A stretch of DNA of 64,000 bases from positions 165,621,806 to 165,685,805 of the forward strand of contig CM035413.1 of assembly GCA_020310875.1 (NCBI GenBank), read 5' to 3'. The notes below the pieces were generated by a model, which saw nothing but the letters and a program-made list of their open reading frames with translations, was not told where the DNA came from and ran no database searches. This DNA is from Ceratopteris richardii. Its lineage: Eukaryota; Streptophyta; Polypodiopsida; Polypodiales; Pteridaceae. Of this stretch, positions 39,891 through 51,325 are shown in pieces. The position numbers and the translations under genes are program-made. Numbering within the stretch: the stretch's first letter is position 1; each line of letters starts with the position of its first letter.

Positions 39891-41680
39891 TGATGCATCA
39901 TTGGGAGGAGAAAGGGATCATACCTCTTTCTCTGGAACGTGTGTAGAGCGAATAGGTGATGCCATTGAGCCCACCACTAGTAGGTTCCCATGGTCGTTGT
40001 GGGATGGTGGGTTGCTCTTTCAACTGCATTGTTAGCTTTTTGATAATTTCTTCTTGTTTGCTCAATTTTTGTGCATCCTTTTGGCTCATTTTCCACCTAA
40101 AAATTGATATCAAGTACATATTTGAGTTGAATGGTATCTTCACTACAAGCAGTTGCGTACTAATTTTGTAATTTTAGTAATTTTCTTTGTTAATTCTTTT
40201 TTATTCTCTCGCATTCATAGCTTCCATTTCTACTTTATTTTTCTCTACTTGAGCTTTCCATTCTTCCACATGTGTTGTTAGAGTATTCAACTCATCATCT
40301 TGTTTGTGGCAATATCTACTAGCTCATCTGATAGCAATGACTACAATAATTCTTCATTTCTTGTTCTCAAATTTTTCACATCTTCCATTATTTTTTTAAT
40401 TTTGCAACTAATATAAAACATTTCTTGGGAGCCTTTCATTTTTATCTTGTGGTGTATTGTATTTCTTTATGATCTTCTTCCATTTTGCCATAACTCATTG
40501 TCAATTCAAGATGTGCCACTTCCAAATTACTATGCTTAAAGTGTAAAGATTCATGTTGTACATGGACATATGCGATTTCCTTTATCACTTATTCTTGTTT
40601 TACGTAGAATGATTATCTTCTTGGTCAATTCTTAGTTTCACTCTTGTGGTCTTAAAGTTTACATTTGTGTTGATTCCCATTCCTTCTCATTCTTAAACAT
40701 AATGAATTATGTGTCCATAGCTCCTTGCATTATCATCCTAACTAAGGTTTCTAATTGGTTCACATCTACATTGAGCCATTGGGCTATTTGAATCGATGGT
40801 TCCATTGATGTTCCAACTTTCACTCCATGTACATGAAGCATTTCATCGAATGGTCTTTTTGATCTCAATGTAATATAGGACTGAGAAGTGGGAGTTATTG
40901 CAATGCTAAATTGCAATATTGATGGTATACTTTTAGGCTCTATAGGTGTACACTTTTGAACTTCTATAAGGATTACCAAATAACTAATGTCTATAGACAC
41001 TATTGCTAAAAAAGGGGTGTAATTGATTCGTATTGGCATATAAACAGAATGCTAGCTTGAAGCATTGACAATATACTTTCAAGCTCTATAGGTGTGAACC
41101 TTTGGAGTTCTATGAGGATCACCAAATCATTAGTGTCTATACAAACTATTGTTGCAAAATTAGTATAATTGATTCTTATTAGCATATCAAAAGAATGCAT
41201 TGATAAGCTTAGTAGAGTGCGGAGAACTTTTGCAATGGAGGTAATAGTGGTTATCAATGGATCCTCCATAGCCACATCTTTTGTGTCCAGTAAATTTTTT
41301 ATCTGCTCTAACTGTTTCCATTTTTCATCATCATCCAATGCAATAATGAACGGCGTGTTTTAGATATTTCTTTTGTTCTTCACTTTTTTATCTCAAATAA
41401 TACAAAGACTCTTATTGATCATTGTCATTCTCTAAAAAGTTGTTACATTTCATTCACTTTCTTTCGTTGAGTTCTTCTTTCAGATGCCATGTGTGCTTTC
41501 TAATAAGGATGCCCTTGCACACTCAAATTGAATCGACCCTCCATGTCATGTGTACTCATCAAGGCTTCTACTAGATCTTCTATCGAAATCGGTGAAGGTT
41601 GTGCCAATGGTGCTCGAGGAAATGAATGCATTCTCTTGGGGAGAGATGTTCTAGGTTCCATTGTGTTTCCCATACTCTTA
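39890..41680 (-). pseudogene. Unrecognised decayed coding-like tract
   Basis: Several - strand frames in a row look protein-like but match nothing I know. At 41500-41661 a 53-codon frame (MEPRTSLPKRMHSFPRAPLA ... SIEDLVEALMSTHDMEGR) lies about 145 bp downstream of a TATATATA motif (41803-41812). At 41006-41338: DEKWKQLEQIKNLLDTKD and VILIELQRFTPIELESIL. At 40707-41039: a related copy (VILIEVQKCTPIEPKSIP). At 39898-40143: QKLSKQEEIIKKLTMQLKEQ, a coiled coil. It could be the gag or extra ORF of a lost retroelement or a dead host gene. No domain identified. Confidence 0.35.
40911..41170 (-). repeat. Diverged tandem duplication of about 130 bp
   Basis: 40911-41037 and 41044-41170 align along their length: CTCTATAGGTGT, then AACTTCTATAAGGATTACCA against GAGTTCTATGAGGATCACCA, TGTCTATA, and TAATTGATTC with TATTGGCATAT against TATTAGCATAT. 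Reading frame is conserved across the copies (VILIEVQ against VILIELQ), suggesting the duplication arose while the sequence was still coding. Confidence 0.8.
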
Positions 41681-42960
41681 TCCTTCCCCTAATATTATGG
41701 GACAAAGCTAGTTTCCAAAGTTGGATCACATATGTGGTGCTAAGAACTAGGATCATTAGGACCACCACATGCTTGAGAGATAAATCTCCTCCCAACCTTA
41801 TGCCTCTATATATAGATCTCTCTAAGGGACTTCCCTCTATGGTAGGTGGATACTATGCATCCAAGTGTCAGCAACATAACTACATGTGTGCCAAGTGTCT
41901 TGGTTAATTGGATTTAACTCAAGTGAATGCTTTTGCAAGGTTCTAGAGATCTTGGGGAAAAAAGCATTCCCACAAGTTGTGGGAATTGATCCCAATATCT
42001 CCTTGCCATCCATGTGACTTAAACACTAGTTCAAGAATCTTTGATTAATTTGGTCCACATGAACTTATGCTTAAGTATAACCTTAAGAATTTGACCCTAC
42101 ATGAGAATGACCAAATGGTGTATCATTTTAGATCTATCTAAACAAATTAGATGCCCATTTCATCATCTTACTTTCTAACATTCTTCTCGTTGGAAAAATT
42201 TTTTCCCTCAAAATTTAGGAATAGCCCCGAGCTTCATGTTCTAGTCTAGAAGAACATGTTTCATCTTTGTGTTGGGATCACCACATACTATAAATGAAAA
42301 AGAGGGGTATCTACTATGTGATCCCTTCCCAAATGATTCAAAATGCCATCTGGCATTGCATTTGTTGAATTGAATCTAGTGCAAAATATGGAATGAATGA
42401 TAAGGATAGATCAAAAAACATCCTTGGCCAATCCATTGCTTTTTCACTATGTGCTACCCTTGCATTTACACATGAAATGGTTCGATTCAAGATTTTTGTC
42501 CAATATTGGGCATCACTAGTGCATGGTCTCTTTTCCTCCTTGGCAAAAGAATCTCTGATTGGAAGAGGTCCCCACCCTTAAGGCATGAGGGGGATTAGAG
42601 GGTTGTTAACCTCTTTTGTACCACTCTCTAGAGCCCAATTCGTGGGGTCCCAAGGGTGCTATTCACATTCAGTTGTATCTTGTTCTTCCCTTTTTTATTT
42701 TAAATTATAGTTTGGGAGAGTAGGCCAATGCCGAACTTCCTTTTTTCGAAAGAATATGAGTGAAGAATCATTTCTCTCTAGCCAGTAGTAGTGAACTAAG
42801 AGCTATCCATCTCAATCTAGGTTCATTGAATAAGGGCTCATAACAAGCTAGAAAGATGGGAGAACTAGTACGGAGTTCCAATCAATTTTGAAAAAATTGG
42901 GACATCAAGGAGTGTATATTAAACCATTCTTCAATTTGAGAAGTACAATGCTCTTGTAGT
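41681..42960. other. Spacer with no recognised gene
   Basis: No coding signal. On the - strand TGTTAGAAAGTAAG starts at about 42180, just after a purine-rich AACGAGAAGAA, and a TATATATA motif lies about 370 bp downstream. Together these look like a degraded LTR of the minus-strand tract to the left. The other LTR was not found, so this is only a suggestion. Confidence 0.35.
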
Positions 42961-43232
42961 AGCCTTGTGCTTAGATGCATTGAATAGAAAGGTGTTGAGG
43001 TTGAGGAATCCTAATGTATTGACCATTGCATAGCATCATGTAGTGAAGTACTGCATCAATTATTATGAGGATAGAGAGGGAACAATGTACATTTTAGTTG
43101 AGAACCTAAAATACACGAATAACTTAGACAAACATGCTAGGGATGATGTATCAAGTGATGATGAATATCATGCTCAATTTCAAGAGTTTCCTCCTACATG
43201 GCATGAAGGAGATAATAATCCAAATGCATATG
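42960..43232 (+). pseudogene. Gypsy gag fragment, G2/G3 family
   Basis: Reads KYCINYYEDREGTMYILVEN and then EFPPTWHEGDNNP. The EDREGTMYIL block matches G3 (DKEGTMYIL) and G2 (DKQGTMYMV). It runs directly into copia C3 sequence. Fossil scrap. Confidence 0.6.
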
Positions 43233-44239
43233 ATAAATCACACCTAGTTAATGTAGCATAGATTAAACTACCAACTAGGATTTGATATAGCTTCATGTCC
43301 TTGAATTCTTCTCCTCCATATCTACTCAATTTATGATTCACCTCCATTGGAGTAGGTGCTGCCCTGCAATCTTCCATTTTAAACTTGATTAGCAAGTTCT
43401 TCAAATACCTTTCTTGAGTCACATATACTTCATGTTGAGTATATGAAATATCCATGCCCAAGAAATATGACAAGTCTCCCAAGTCACTGATCTTGAACTC
43501 TTTTTCCATTTGCTTCTTAAGACTTTGTATGTCCTTCTCATCTATACCTGTAAATGCCTTAGACACTTGGAAGCCAAGCTCCTTCAAGAACTTCACAAGT
43601 CTATAATTATATGCCCTTGGGGCCTGCGTCAAACCATACAAAGCTCTCTTGAGCTTACATACATACTCTGGATACCTTTTTATCCTTGAAACCTTCTGGT
43701 TGCTTCATGAAAACATCATCTAAAATGTAACCATTTAGAAAAGCATTCTTCACATCTAGTTGACATAGCTTCCAACCTTTACATGCAACAATAGCTATGA
43801 TAGTCCTTATGGTTGTCATTTTTTCCAGAGGACTATAAGTCTCATCATAATCTATACCATATGTGTGAGCATACCCTTTCACAAAAAGTCTAGCTTTATA
43901 CCTAGACACACTTCCATCGACCTACCTCTTTGTCTTATAGACCCATTTGCATCCAATGATTTTTTGATTATTTGGTTTAGGAACCAAATCCCAAGTCCTA
44001 TTTTCCATCAATGCATCATACTTCTCCTGCATAGCTTTCTTCCAATTTTCCTTAGCTTTTGCCTCTTCATATGTAGAAGGGTCTTCCTCTGCTTTCACCA
44101 TATAATCATAATCTTTAGTGGTCAAAAATGAAGTATCATAGCTATACCTTCTAAGTTGCCAATTGTGCCTTGATGATCTTCTGAGTTCTCCACTTTTTGA
44201 AGTTTCTGGCTCATCACATTCTAGATCAAACCTTGGCAT
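43220..44239 (-). pseudogene. C3 reverse transcriptase part
   Basis: At 43655-43909: YSPLEKMTTIRTIIAIVACK and QLDVKNAFLNGYILDDVF. At 43180-43641: ISDLGDLSYFLGMDISYTQH and VTQERYLKNLLIKFKMEDCR. The linker before RT is at 43922-44239. Copia RT of the C1/C4 family. Fossil. Confidence 0.88.
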
Positions 44240-44954
44240 TTCTTAAACTTCAACTAGTGCTTCATTGTTCCCTTCTTCATCAAATATTTGAACCTTTGAC
44301 TTACCTTTCTTCGGGTTCAATGTTTCTTCATCACCTGCATGAATATTAATTGTACCTGCATACCAAGTACCTTGCTCATCAAATGTAACATCCTTTCACA
44401 AAAGGAATTTCTTTGTGGATGGACTCCACAACCTATAACCCATCTACTTATCATCATAACCAATGAACACATACTTTTCAGCTTTAGGTTCCAATTTATG
44501 CCTTAACTAAGATGGCATATATACATAAGCCAAACATCCAAACACTTTGCAATGATCCAAGGTAGGTCTCTTACCCCACCATGCTTCATATAGTGTCATA
44601 CCCTGCACAACTTTACATGGTAACCTATTAACCAAGTATGTGGTTGTATTTATTAGCCTCAACCCACAAATAATTAGTACAATTTTTCTCCTTCATCATT
44701 AACCTTGCAAACTCAACAAGAGTCCTATTTCTCCTTTTTGCTACACCATTTTGTTAAGGAGAGTACCTTCAAGTAACTTCTCTTTCTATACCTGCATTCC
44801 ATAAGCAGTTACTGAACTCATTAGAGAAATACTCTCCCCATCCATCTCACCTTAGTCTCTTCAATTTTTGCCCTGTGATTCTTTCTGCATACACATGATA
44901 GTGTTTAAATGTATTAAACACCTCTGATTTATCTTTGATCACATATATAGTGAT

Positions 44955-46527
44955 CTAACTAGTAGCATCATCAACATAAATCACATAATATCTTGAACCA
45001 TTAATGTTGAAGTCCTTTGATGGTCCCCACACATCTGTATGCACCAATTCAAGCTTCTCTGAATACATGAAGCCATGCTTATTATATGATTTCTTATGAG
45101 CCTTACCTAATTGACATGCTTCACATATATATGTCATGTGTTGACCTGCAACATTAGGCAATCCAAGTACTGAACCATTGTTTATCATATCCTTAATACC
45201 TCTTTCATTGAAATGTCCAAGTCTTTTGTGCCAAAGATCTAACTCAGAGATCTCCATAAGTGAACAAGGCCTGACCAACATTGCCTTGAATCTTCAATGT
45301 GAAGAGCCTTCCTTCTTTATTTCTTGAAACAATTTGTTTATACCCATTGCTAGGGTCTTCCACAAAAACTCCATCATTAGTGAAACTTACTTCATAACCT
45401 TTCTCTACAATTTGTCCTACACTTATGAGATTCTTTGGAGTTGTAGGAACATACAAGACCTTACTCACGAGAGTGCTCCCATCCTTGGCCTTTATTGATC
45501 CAATGGACTTCACATTGTGCTTTGTATTATCACATGTTTTAACTACATGATTATTCACCTTATTCTCCAAATCAGTAATCAAAGCTATGTTGCCACTCAC
45601 GTGATTGCTACACCCTGAGTCAATATAGAAGACTCTTTGATCTTCACTTTGTCTCTCACAAGTTTCATTCATAATTAAGTTTGAATCCTCCTTCTCATCT
45701 GAAGCATAATTGTAGTAGGTATTGTTGTAGGATTGACTTTGAAAATCTCTACCTATATTTCTTCCAAAGTAACCTCTACTACCTCTACCTCTGAAATTAC
45801 CTCTTTGTTTTCTATTACCTCTTCCTCTTGAATTAAAGTTTTGATTGTATCCTCCACCATTGTTATTATTATGCCAACATTCATGAGCTAAATGATTAGT
45901 CTTACCACAAATCCAGCAAGCTTTGACATCATCCTTATTACTTCTACCTCTTCCTCTTCCTTTGCCACCTCCTCTTCCTCTTAGGAAGTTAGCTTGACTA
46001 GTAGTGCCTTCATCTTCATTCAAATGTTGCTTGCCTTTGTTGATCTTCTTTTTGTCCTTTGAATACATTGATGGACCTATACTTTTATCAACATCACCTT
46101 TAACATCCTGCTCAAAAGTTAGCATATGTCCTAGCAACTGATTCAAATCAGGAGTAAAATGATCTAGTGACAATTGAGTGGATAAAATGAATGTCTTCCA
46201 CTTATCATCTCCTCTCAAACCTGTGAGGATTTGTCTTACCAATTTGTCCTCTTCAATATCTTCATTAACTGCTCCTAATGCATCTGCAATGTCCTTCATC
46301 CTTGCTACATAATCAGAAATGGATTGAGAAGCCTTCTTCTTGAACATGGTAAACTCTACCCATAAAGATGTCTTCCTTGACTTTGTAGTGTTTTGGAAAT
46401 GCTCCTCCAAAGCATTCCATATTTCACTTGCACTTTCAACTCCTCTAATGTGAGGTAGAAAATAATCATTGACTCCCATGTACATAATGCTCCTTACTTG
46501 AGCATCCTTCTTCATCCATGTCTTCAA
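44955..46527 (-). pseudogene. C3 gag, protease and pre-integrase
   Basis: A long open stretch at 45244-46527 (427 codons) reads gag (WNALEEHFQNTTKSRKTSLW), the CCHC knuckle CWICGKTNHLAHECW, a glycine/arginine-rich basic stretch, and the protease site FYIDSGCSNHVSGN. 44955-45281 carries the pre-integrase zinc block (LWHKRLGHFNERG ... CEACQLGKAHKKS) and DVWGPSKDF. The gag start lies further right, near 46697. The best-preserved gag-protease of this family outside C4. Fossil. Confidence 0.9.
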
Positions 46528-46907
46528 ATCTTAGAGCTCTTCCCTAATTGGAATACTAGGATCTCCAAATTCTGGTTTCTCTTCTTCACTTGTGATGTAT
46601 CCTATCAAATTTTTGCTCATGAGATGAGCTTCCATCCTCATTGACCAACCAGGATAGTTTTCTCTATCCAATTTCTCTATCTGAACAGAATCTCGCATCC
46701 TTTCTTCAACTGTGCAATAAATTCTTCAAGCTTTGTGAATAATGAATGTGCCTTTACTTTGAATGTAGTTCCTTTTGATCTTCTTGATAGCTTCAGGCCA
46801 ACTTCTTTAGCTTACACTTCGAACTTTCACCTTTTGAATCTTCAAAGATTGATTTTTGTATATTTTCCATAGTCGGGGTCCTCCTTTCTTCAATTATAAT
46901 GACTCAT

Positions 46908-46919
46908 GCTCTGATACCA
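46908..46919 (-). other. Primer binding site of C3
   Basis: GCTCTGATACCA on the + strand, exactly TGGTATCAGAGC on the - strand: the standard plant copia initiator-Met site, one base from the LTR. Confidence 0.9.
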
Positions 46920-46920
46920 C

Positions 46921-47957
46921 TGATGGAGAGTGTTAATATCCAAAAGAACAAGTTATCCTTGATGTAAGAGAAAACTCTATATCAAGAACAACCAAAAACC
47001 TCAAACAATTTTGGAAGACCAATCCCAAATGATCAAACTTTCAACTAACTATGAAGAAACTAATTATTGAGAAACATCTTTCGCACTTGATTCACTTGTT
47101 GACTGATCAAATGTGTAAATTTTCCTATGAAACTTTTTACAAAGTGTCTACTAATGTTTTAGCACCTTCTCCAAGTCAAATCTATCCAAAAGATTCAATA
47201 GATCATGAGATTTACTTCAAACAATGTACCTATGTCTGAAACTATTCTTCTGTGTAGTCGACTTTGACACCTACAAATTTTAAAGCATGGTTCTCCCAAA
47301 ATAGACCCTATTTATTCAAATGCTTTTAGCCACAATTAGCTTACCTTTAACCTTAAAAAAGGAGTGGCTACGTGCTCAAAAAATTACACTATGGAGGGAG
47401 ATCTGATCAAAACATTGACAACTGGGATTGCACCTGTTCTTGCCTTCACTTCTTCACATTTACACATGTAAATGTTCCTACTTAAAATTCTCTCAACGTG
47501 ATCATAATTAAACTCTCAAAATTTGTACAAAGTTCACCCAAATATAGGATTAGACTTGTACAAAAGCATTCTTGTATAGGATAAACTCAGAAGGAGCACT
47601 GAGCAAAAGATCAAGGTGCAACTTTCTTCTAGTCACAAAAATCTTACATATGATTGATGATTCATGTTCTTCTCACTTTCTAAAGTCTAATGACTTCTAA
47701 AACTTATCACTCATGATATCTCCTACTCGTAGTACATCTATATCAAGTATAGATGTATAAAGTCTTACGTTTACATCCCCACTCATCAAAGATGCAAAGT
47801 CTTTTATGAACTAATTACAAGATTAGTATACATGTATATACAAGTCTTCATCTTCTGATCATACACTGAACTTAAAGCCTCATATGTTGATCTTTGCTTT
47901 ATTCTTTGACTTTAATCCTTGTCCAAATCATCAATCGTTGATTGTCATGCACCAACA
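46921..47957 (-). repeat. 5' LTR of C3
   Basis: 1,037 bp, TGATGGAGAGTGTTAATA to CATGCACCAACA, the family's ends. The next base to the right begins histone H3-like sequence. Confidence 0.9.
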
Positions 47958-48090
47958 TTCAAGAGGTAGTATTGGCCTACCTCATCTCCATGCTTGAAGA
48001 TTCTAACCTATGTGCTATCCATGCCAAGAGAGTAACCATACAACCAAAGAAATTCAGCTAGCAAGAAGAATAAAAGGAAATAATCCATGA
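47958..48090 (+). pseudogene. Histone H3 C-terminal fragment (host pseudogene)
   Basis: From 47960 the + strand reads [12 protein letters not shown], then [19 protein letters not shown], then F, and in the next frame [11 protein letters not shown] and stop (TGA, 48088-48090). This is the histone-fold end of H3, equivalent to residues Q93 to G132 (canonical [40 protein letters not shown]). It keeps the dimer-interface residues D106, C110, H113 and R116. One base is missing at the F-Q junction (TTCAG, about 48053-48057), so it is not functional. The N-terminal two thirds are absent: the C3 LTR ends at 47957. D123 to K and the NNP tail differ from canonical H3; a CENH3-like origin is possible but not shown. 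Confidence 0.9.
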
Positions 48091-49690
48091 CATCTATATC
48101 TTGTAGCTTTTGCGAAGCATATTTTGCAATGTATTTCAATGATTAATGAAATGTTTTTTCTTCACTTATTGTATATTTTTTTATCTCTTTCTCTCTCTGG
48201 CTCTCCACCATAAGTATCCAAGGATTATTACTTTCGCCTTCATTCAGATTGTTATGGATTGTCTAGGGTTTCATTGGATACTTATTGGCCTTATTAGCTC
48301 TTTTTTTGACTCCATATGAATGTATTTACCTAGAAAAGTCCTCAAATACACTTAAAAATGCCCAAGACCCCCCAACCATAGAAATGTGGAACTCAGGTTG
48401 AAATTCTTTTTTGCATTATTTAGCCTGTGGAAGCCTACTCATGTATTTAATGACTTGGGTAGGCTTAATTAATGACTTGGCTATGGTAAATTGAGCACAT
48501 TAGTAAGCAGAATTACTTGCTAGCCTCATTACCTCTGTAGTTTGCCTCCTAATGAATGTATCTACCATATATGGCCTTCAATCAGTCCTCAAAATGCCAA
48601 AAAATCCCCAAGCACGAAAACGCGGGATTTAGGCCTAAAAAATTTTTGCAGGCCTGAATCCCACGTTTTTGTGGATGGGGATTTTTTGGCATTTTAAAGA
48701 CTATTTTAGTGCACATTAGCCATTACATGCACATAGAGAAGATAAAAAAGCTCCTTATTTAATACATAGTGTGGATAATATTTCATAACTTACAATGGAC
48801 AATACAATATATGGAAAATATAAATTTTAGTTATCCAAAATGTTACATCAATTCGTAGTTTCTTTCAATTTCTCAACAATTTTCTTTCTCCTTTAGAGAG
48901 ATTATGGCAACTAGAAGGTTAATACAGATCTAGAAGTTACATTAGGGTCTTGCATTCCAAGACCCATGGCAATACCTATTTGTCCTAGTACCTTTCCTCT
49001 AAAGTTAACTTCTAGCATACTTACACTTTAAGATTTTCTAACCAAAATAACATAAGTAGTGCCTTGGATAATTGTACTCAAACACAAAACTTTGCTCAAG
49101 GACTTCAAGCACCAGAGCATGAAGTGCCCATCAGGACTATGATCTTTATGAACAATTACAAAATCATCCTTTGACAACTTTCCAATGTAGTTTTCCAAGG
49201 ATGAGCCACTTCCATGAGAAGATCGATCCCCATCGGACCTTGCTGTGAAAAGATCGGTCCACTCAATGGTTTCTTGTTAAGCAAGAAAATGATAATTCAA
49301 GCTCCAATCTTATTAAATTAAATTATTCAATTCCTTAATAAACACTTACATGATGAAGCTTGTCTTCTTCCTCCCCTCTTCGAGGGCATCAAGATCTATG
49401 TTAGAGTGGGCCATCCCACTCTGCTCTACTATTGGGGATGTATGTACTTTGTTCTTCATTATTATCTCTCGTGCTACACTGAAATCTTCTTCCATAGTTT
49501 AATTATATCATTTGTTAAAATATCCTCACGCACCATTGCTATGGTGTCTACCACAAAAGCACTGATTGGGATAGCATTCTTTTCAAGTAGATCAAATGTA
49601 TTATCAAGTGGAACATCTGGCATAGTGGAGAAAAGACTTAGACATTCATCCAAACAGAGTCCGATTGCCTTCTCAATATCATGAAGGAAA
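48091..49690. other. Spacer right of the H3 fragment
   Basis: AT-rich DNA with no clear gene. 48091-48200 may be the H3 3' untranslated region (TTTCAATGATTAATGAAATG). Two related repeat units follow (48314-48430 and 48552-48702), the second forming a long hairpin. A minus-strand frame at 49474-49710 is listed separately. Confidence 0.5.
48584..48702. repeat. Foldback hairpin (inverted repeat, about 53-bp arms)
   Basis: The left arm 48591-48636 (AAAATGCCAAAAAATCCCC ... AGGCCT) is the inverted complement of 48650-48695 over 46 bp with about seven mismatches. The loop is 13 bp (AAAAAATTTTTGC region). Pairing extends about 7 bp further out with two mismatches (48584-48590 with 48696-48702). A diverged copy of the left arm with flank lies at 48314-48405 (AAAAATGCCCAAGACCCCCC). 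It could be a foldback MITE or a hairpin small-RNA precursor. No target duplication was identified. Confidence 0.85.
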
Positions 49691-49710
49691 ATAAATTCCT
49701 CTCCATACAA
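49474..49710 (-). CDS. Unrecognised open frame, possible host exon
   Basis: 78 codons: IEKAIGLCLDECLSLFSTMP, then DNTFDLLEKNAIPISAFVVD, then TIAMVREDILTNDIIKLWKK. The residue mix looks like real protein rather than a shadow frame. On the - strand, further downstream, ATCATGTAAGTG (about 49349) resembles a plant splice donor, and another frame in between reads FSVAREIIMKNKVHTSPIVE. No family recognised. It could be an exon remnant of a host gene or part of an unknown repeat. Confidence 0.3.
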   Translation of the reverse strand: MYGEEFIFLHDIEKAIGLCLDECLSLFSTMPDVPLDNTFDLLEKNAIPISAFVVDTIAMVREDILTNDIIKLWKKISV

Positions 49711-50294
49711 CTAGAGTACCATGGATCATTTGTGGTCACGTATGGGTGGAGTATTGAGTATATCTATCAGTTCATATACATAGATCAAAGGATGTATTTG
49801 ACTCAAAGGAGGTACATTCAGGATGTACTCTTGAAATTCAAGATGAAGAATTCTAAACCTATAGGTACACATTTGGCAATGAATCATAAAGTTAGTGTTT
49901 ATGAGGGTGAAAAAATTGAAGATATGAAAGAGTATCAAAGCCTTGTTACAGGTATCTTAATCTATGCTACACTTACAAAGGGTAGACCTCTCATATAGTG
50001 TAGGAGTGCTAAGTGAGTTCATGCGATCTCCAAGAAGACCACATATGGATGCAGCTAAGAGAGTACTCAAGTATCTCAAAGACATTATCAATGAAGGAAT
50101 ATTCTAACCATATACATCAGATTTGGATCTCAAGATGTACTCAAATGTAGAGTGGGTAGGATCCAAAGATGATAGGAGAAGCACTTTAGGTTTTCGAGCA
50201 TTTCTAGGTTCTAAGCTCCTTGCATGGAGTTCCAAGAACCAACCTACAATTGCACTATCCTCAAATGAAGTAGAATATAGAGGATTAACCATAC
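49690..50294 (+). pseudogene. C5 RT end and RNase H start
   Basis: Reads MYLTQRRYIQDVLLKFKMKN, THLAMNHKVSVYEGEKIEDM and ILIYATLTKGRP (RT thumb/connection). RNase H follows: DLKMYSNVEWVGSKDDRRST, then TIALSSNEVEYRGL. The order is copia RT to RNase H. The C4 LTR abuts at 50295. Fossil. Confidence 0.85.
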
Positions 50295-51317
50295 TGATGG
50301 AGAGTGTTAATCTCCAAAAGAACAACCTAATCTTGAAATTAGAACACCTCTATATCAAGAGTAAGTCAAAATCTTCACCAATTTAGAGGATCAACATTCA
50401 ATTATAAGGATTTTGGAAAATCTGTGAAGAGGATGATTCTACAGAAAGTGTGTTGTACTTATCTTTCTCATTGACTAAGCAAATGGTTAAAGTTTTTGAT
50501 AAAACTTTGCACGGGATGTCATCTAAAGATTGCGCACCTCCTCCAAGTTGAATTACTCCAAAAGATTAAGTAGATTTTGAGAAATCAACTTGACAAGTCA
50601 CCTATGTCTAAAATTGTACTTCTGAGAAGTTGATTTAGACACCTATAACTTCTAAGATATGGTTCTCCAAGAATAGAACCCGTTTAAGCAAATGCTTTTA
50701 GCCACAAGTAGCTTACCTTCCAACTTAAAGATTGAGTGCTTGCTTGCTCAAAACTTTAAACTATGGAGTGAGAAATGATCAAATCATTGACTTCAAATTT
50801 TGCGCCTATTTCAGGAACCAGTGAACACTTCTTCACATACAAATGTTCCTACACATAATTCTCTTAGCCTGATCACAATTGGAAGCTAAAAATTTGTACA
50901 GAGGTCGATCACCTATAGACTTAGACTTGTACAAAAGCATTTCACAAAAGATCTAGCACAGGAAGAGAAAACTCAGAAACATCGGGCACAAAAATCTTTC
51001 ATTTCTGAAGGAGTTTACAACTGAATGATGAGAGAGAGTTCAACTAACTTCTCATATGTCTAATGACTCTTACAACTTCTCATTTCTCTATTCTCATGCT
51101 CTCTCATATTTTCCCCGACACTTTCATAGCATATATATACAAAAATTTATAATCTTATGACTTCTTAAAGACATAATTGAACTATCTGTACATATGTGTA
51201 CATGTCTTCCTCTTCTGAATGTATACTTCTTCCTTGCTTCATAACTTGAATCTTTCCTTCAAATCTTGACTTCATTTGCATGTCAAAACATCAATTGGTG
51301 ATTGTCCTGCACCAACA
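50295..51317 (-). repeat. 3' LTR of C4
   Basis: TGATGGAGAG to GCACCAACA, followed by the polypurine tract GCTCCCCCTCAATC (51318-51331, + strand reading). Confidence 0.95.
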
Positions 51318-51325
51318 GCTCCCCC

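Larger units (their letters stand above)
43220..47957 (-). mobile_element. Ty1/copia element C3 (C1/C4 family)
   Basis: A minus-strand copia element with one LTR at its 5' end (46921-47957), a perfect initiator-Met primer site, and internal sequence from gag to part of RT. RNase H and the 3' LTR are absent; the left end joins a gypsy gag scrap. The right LTR lies directly against a histone H3 fragment. Broken, several breaks. Confidence 0.9.

Noticed and set aside
49349-49474. Multi-exon host gene with splice sites
   Set aside because: A donor-like GTAAGTG exists, but no matching acceptor, protein family or second exon could be supported.
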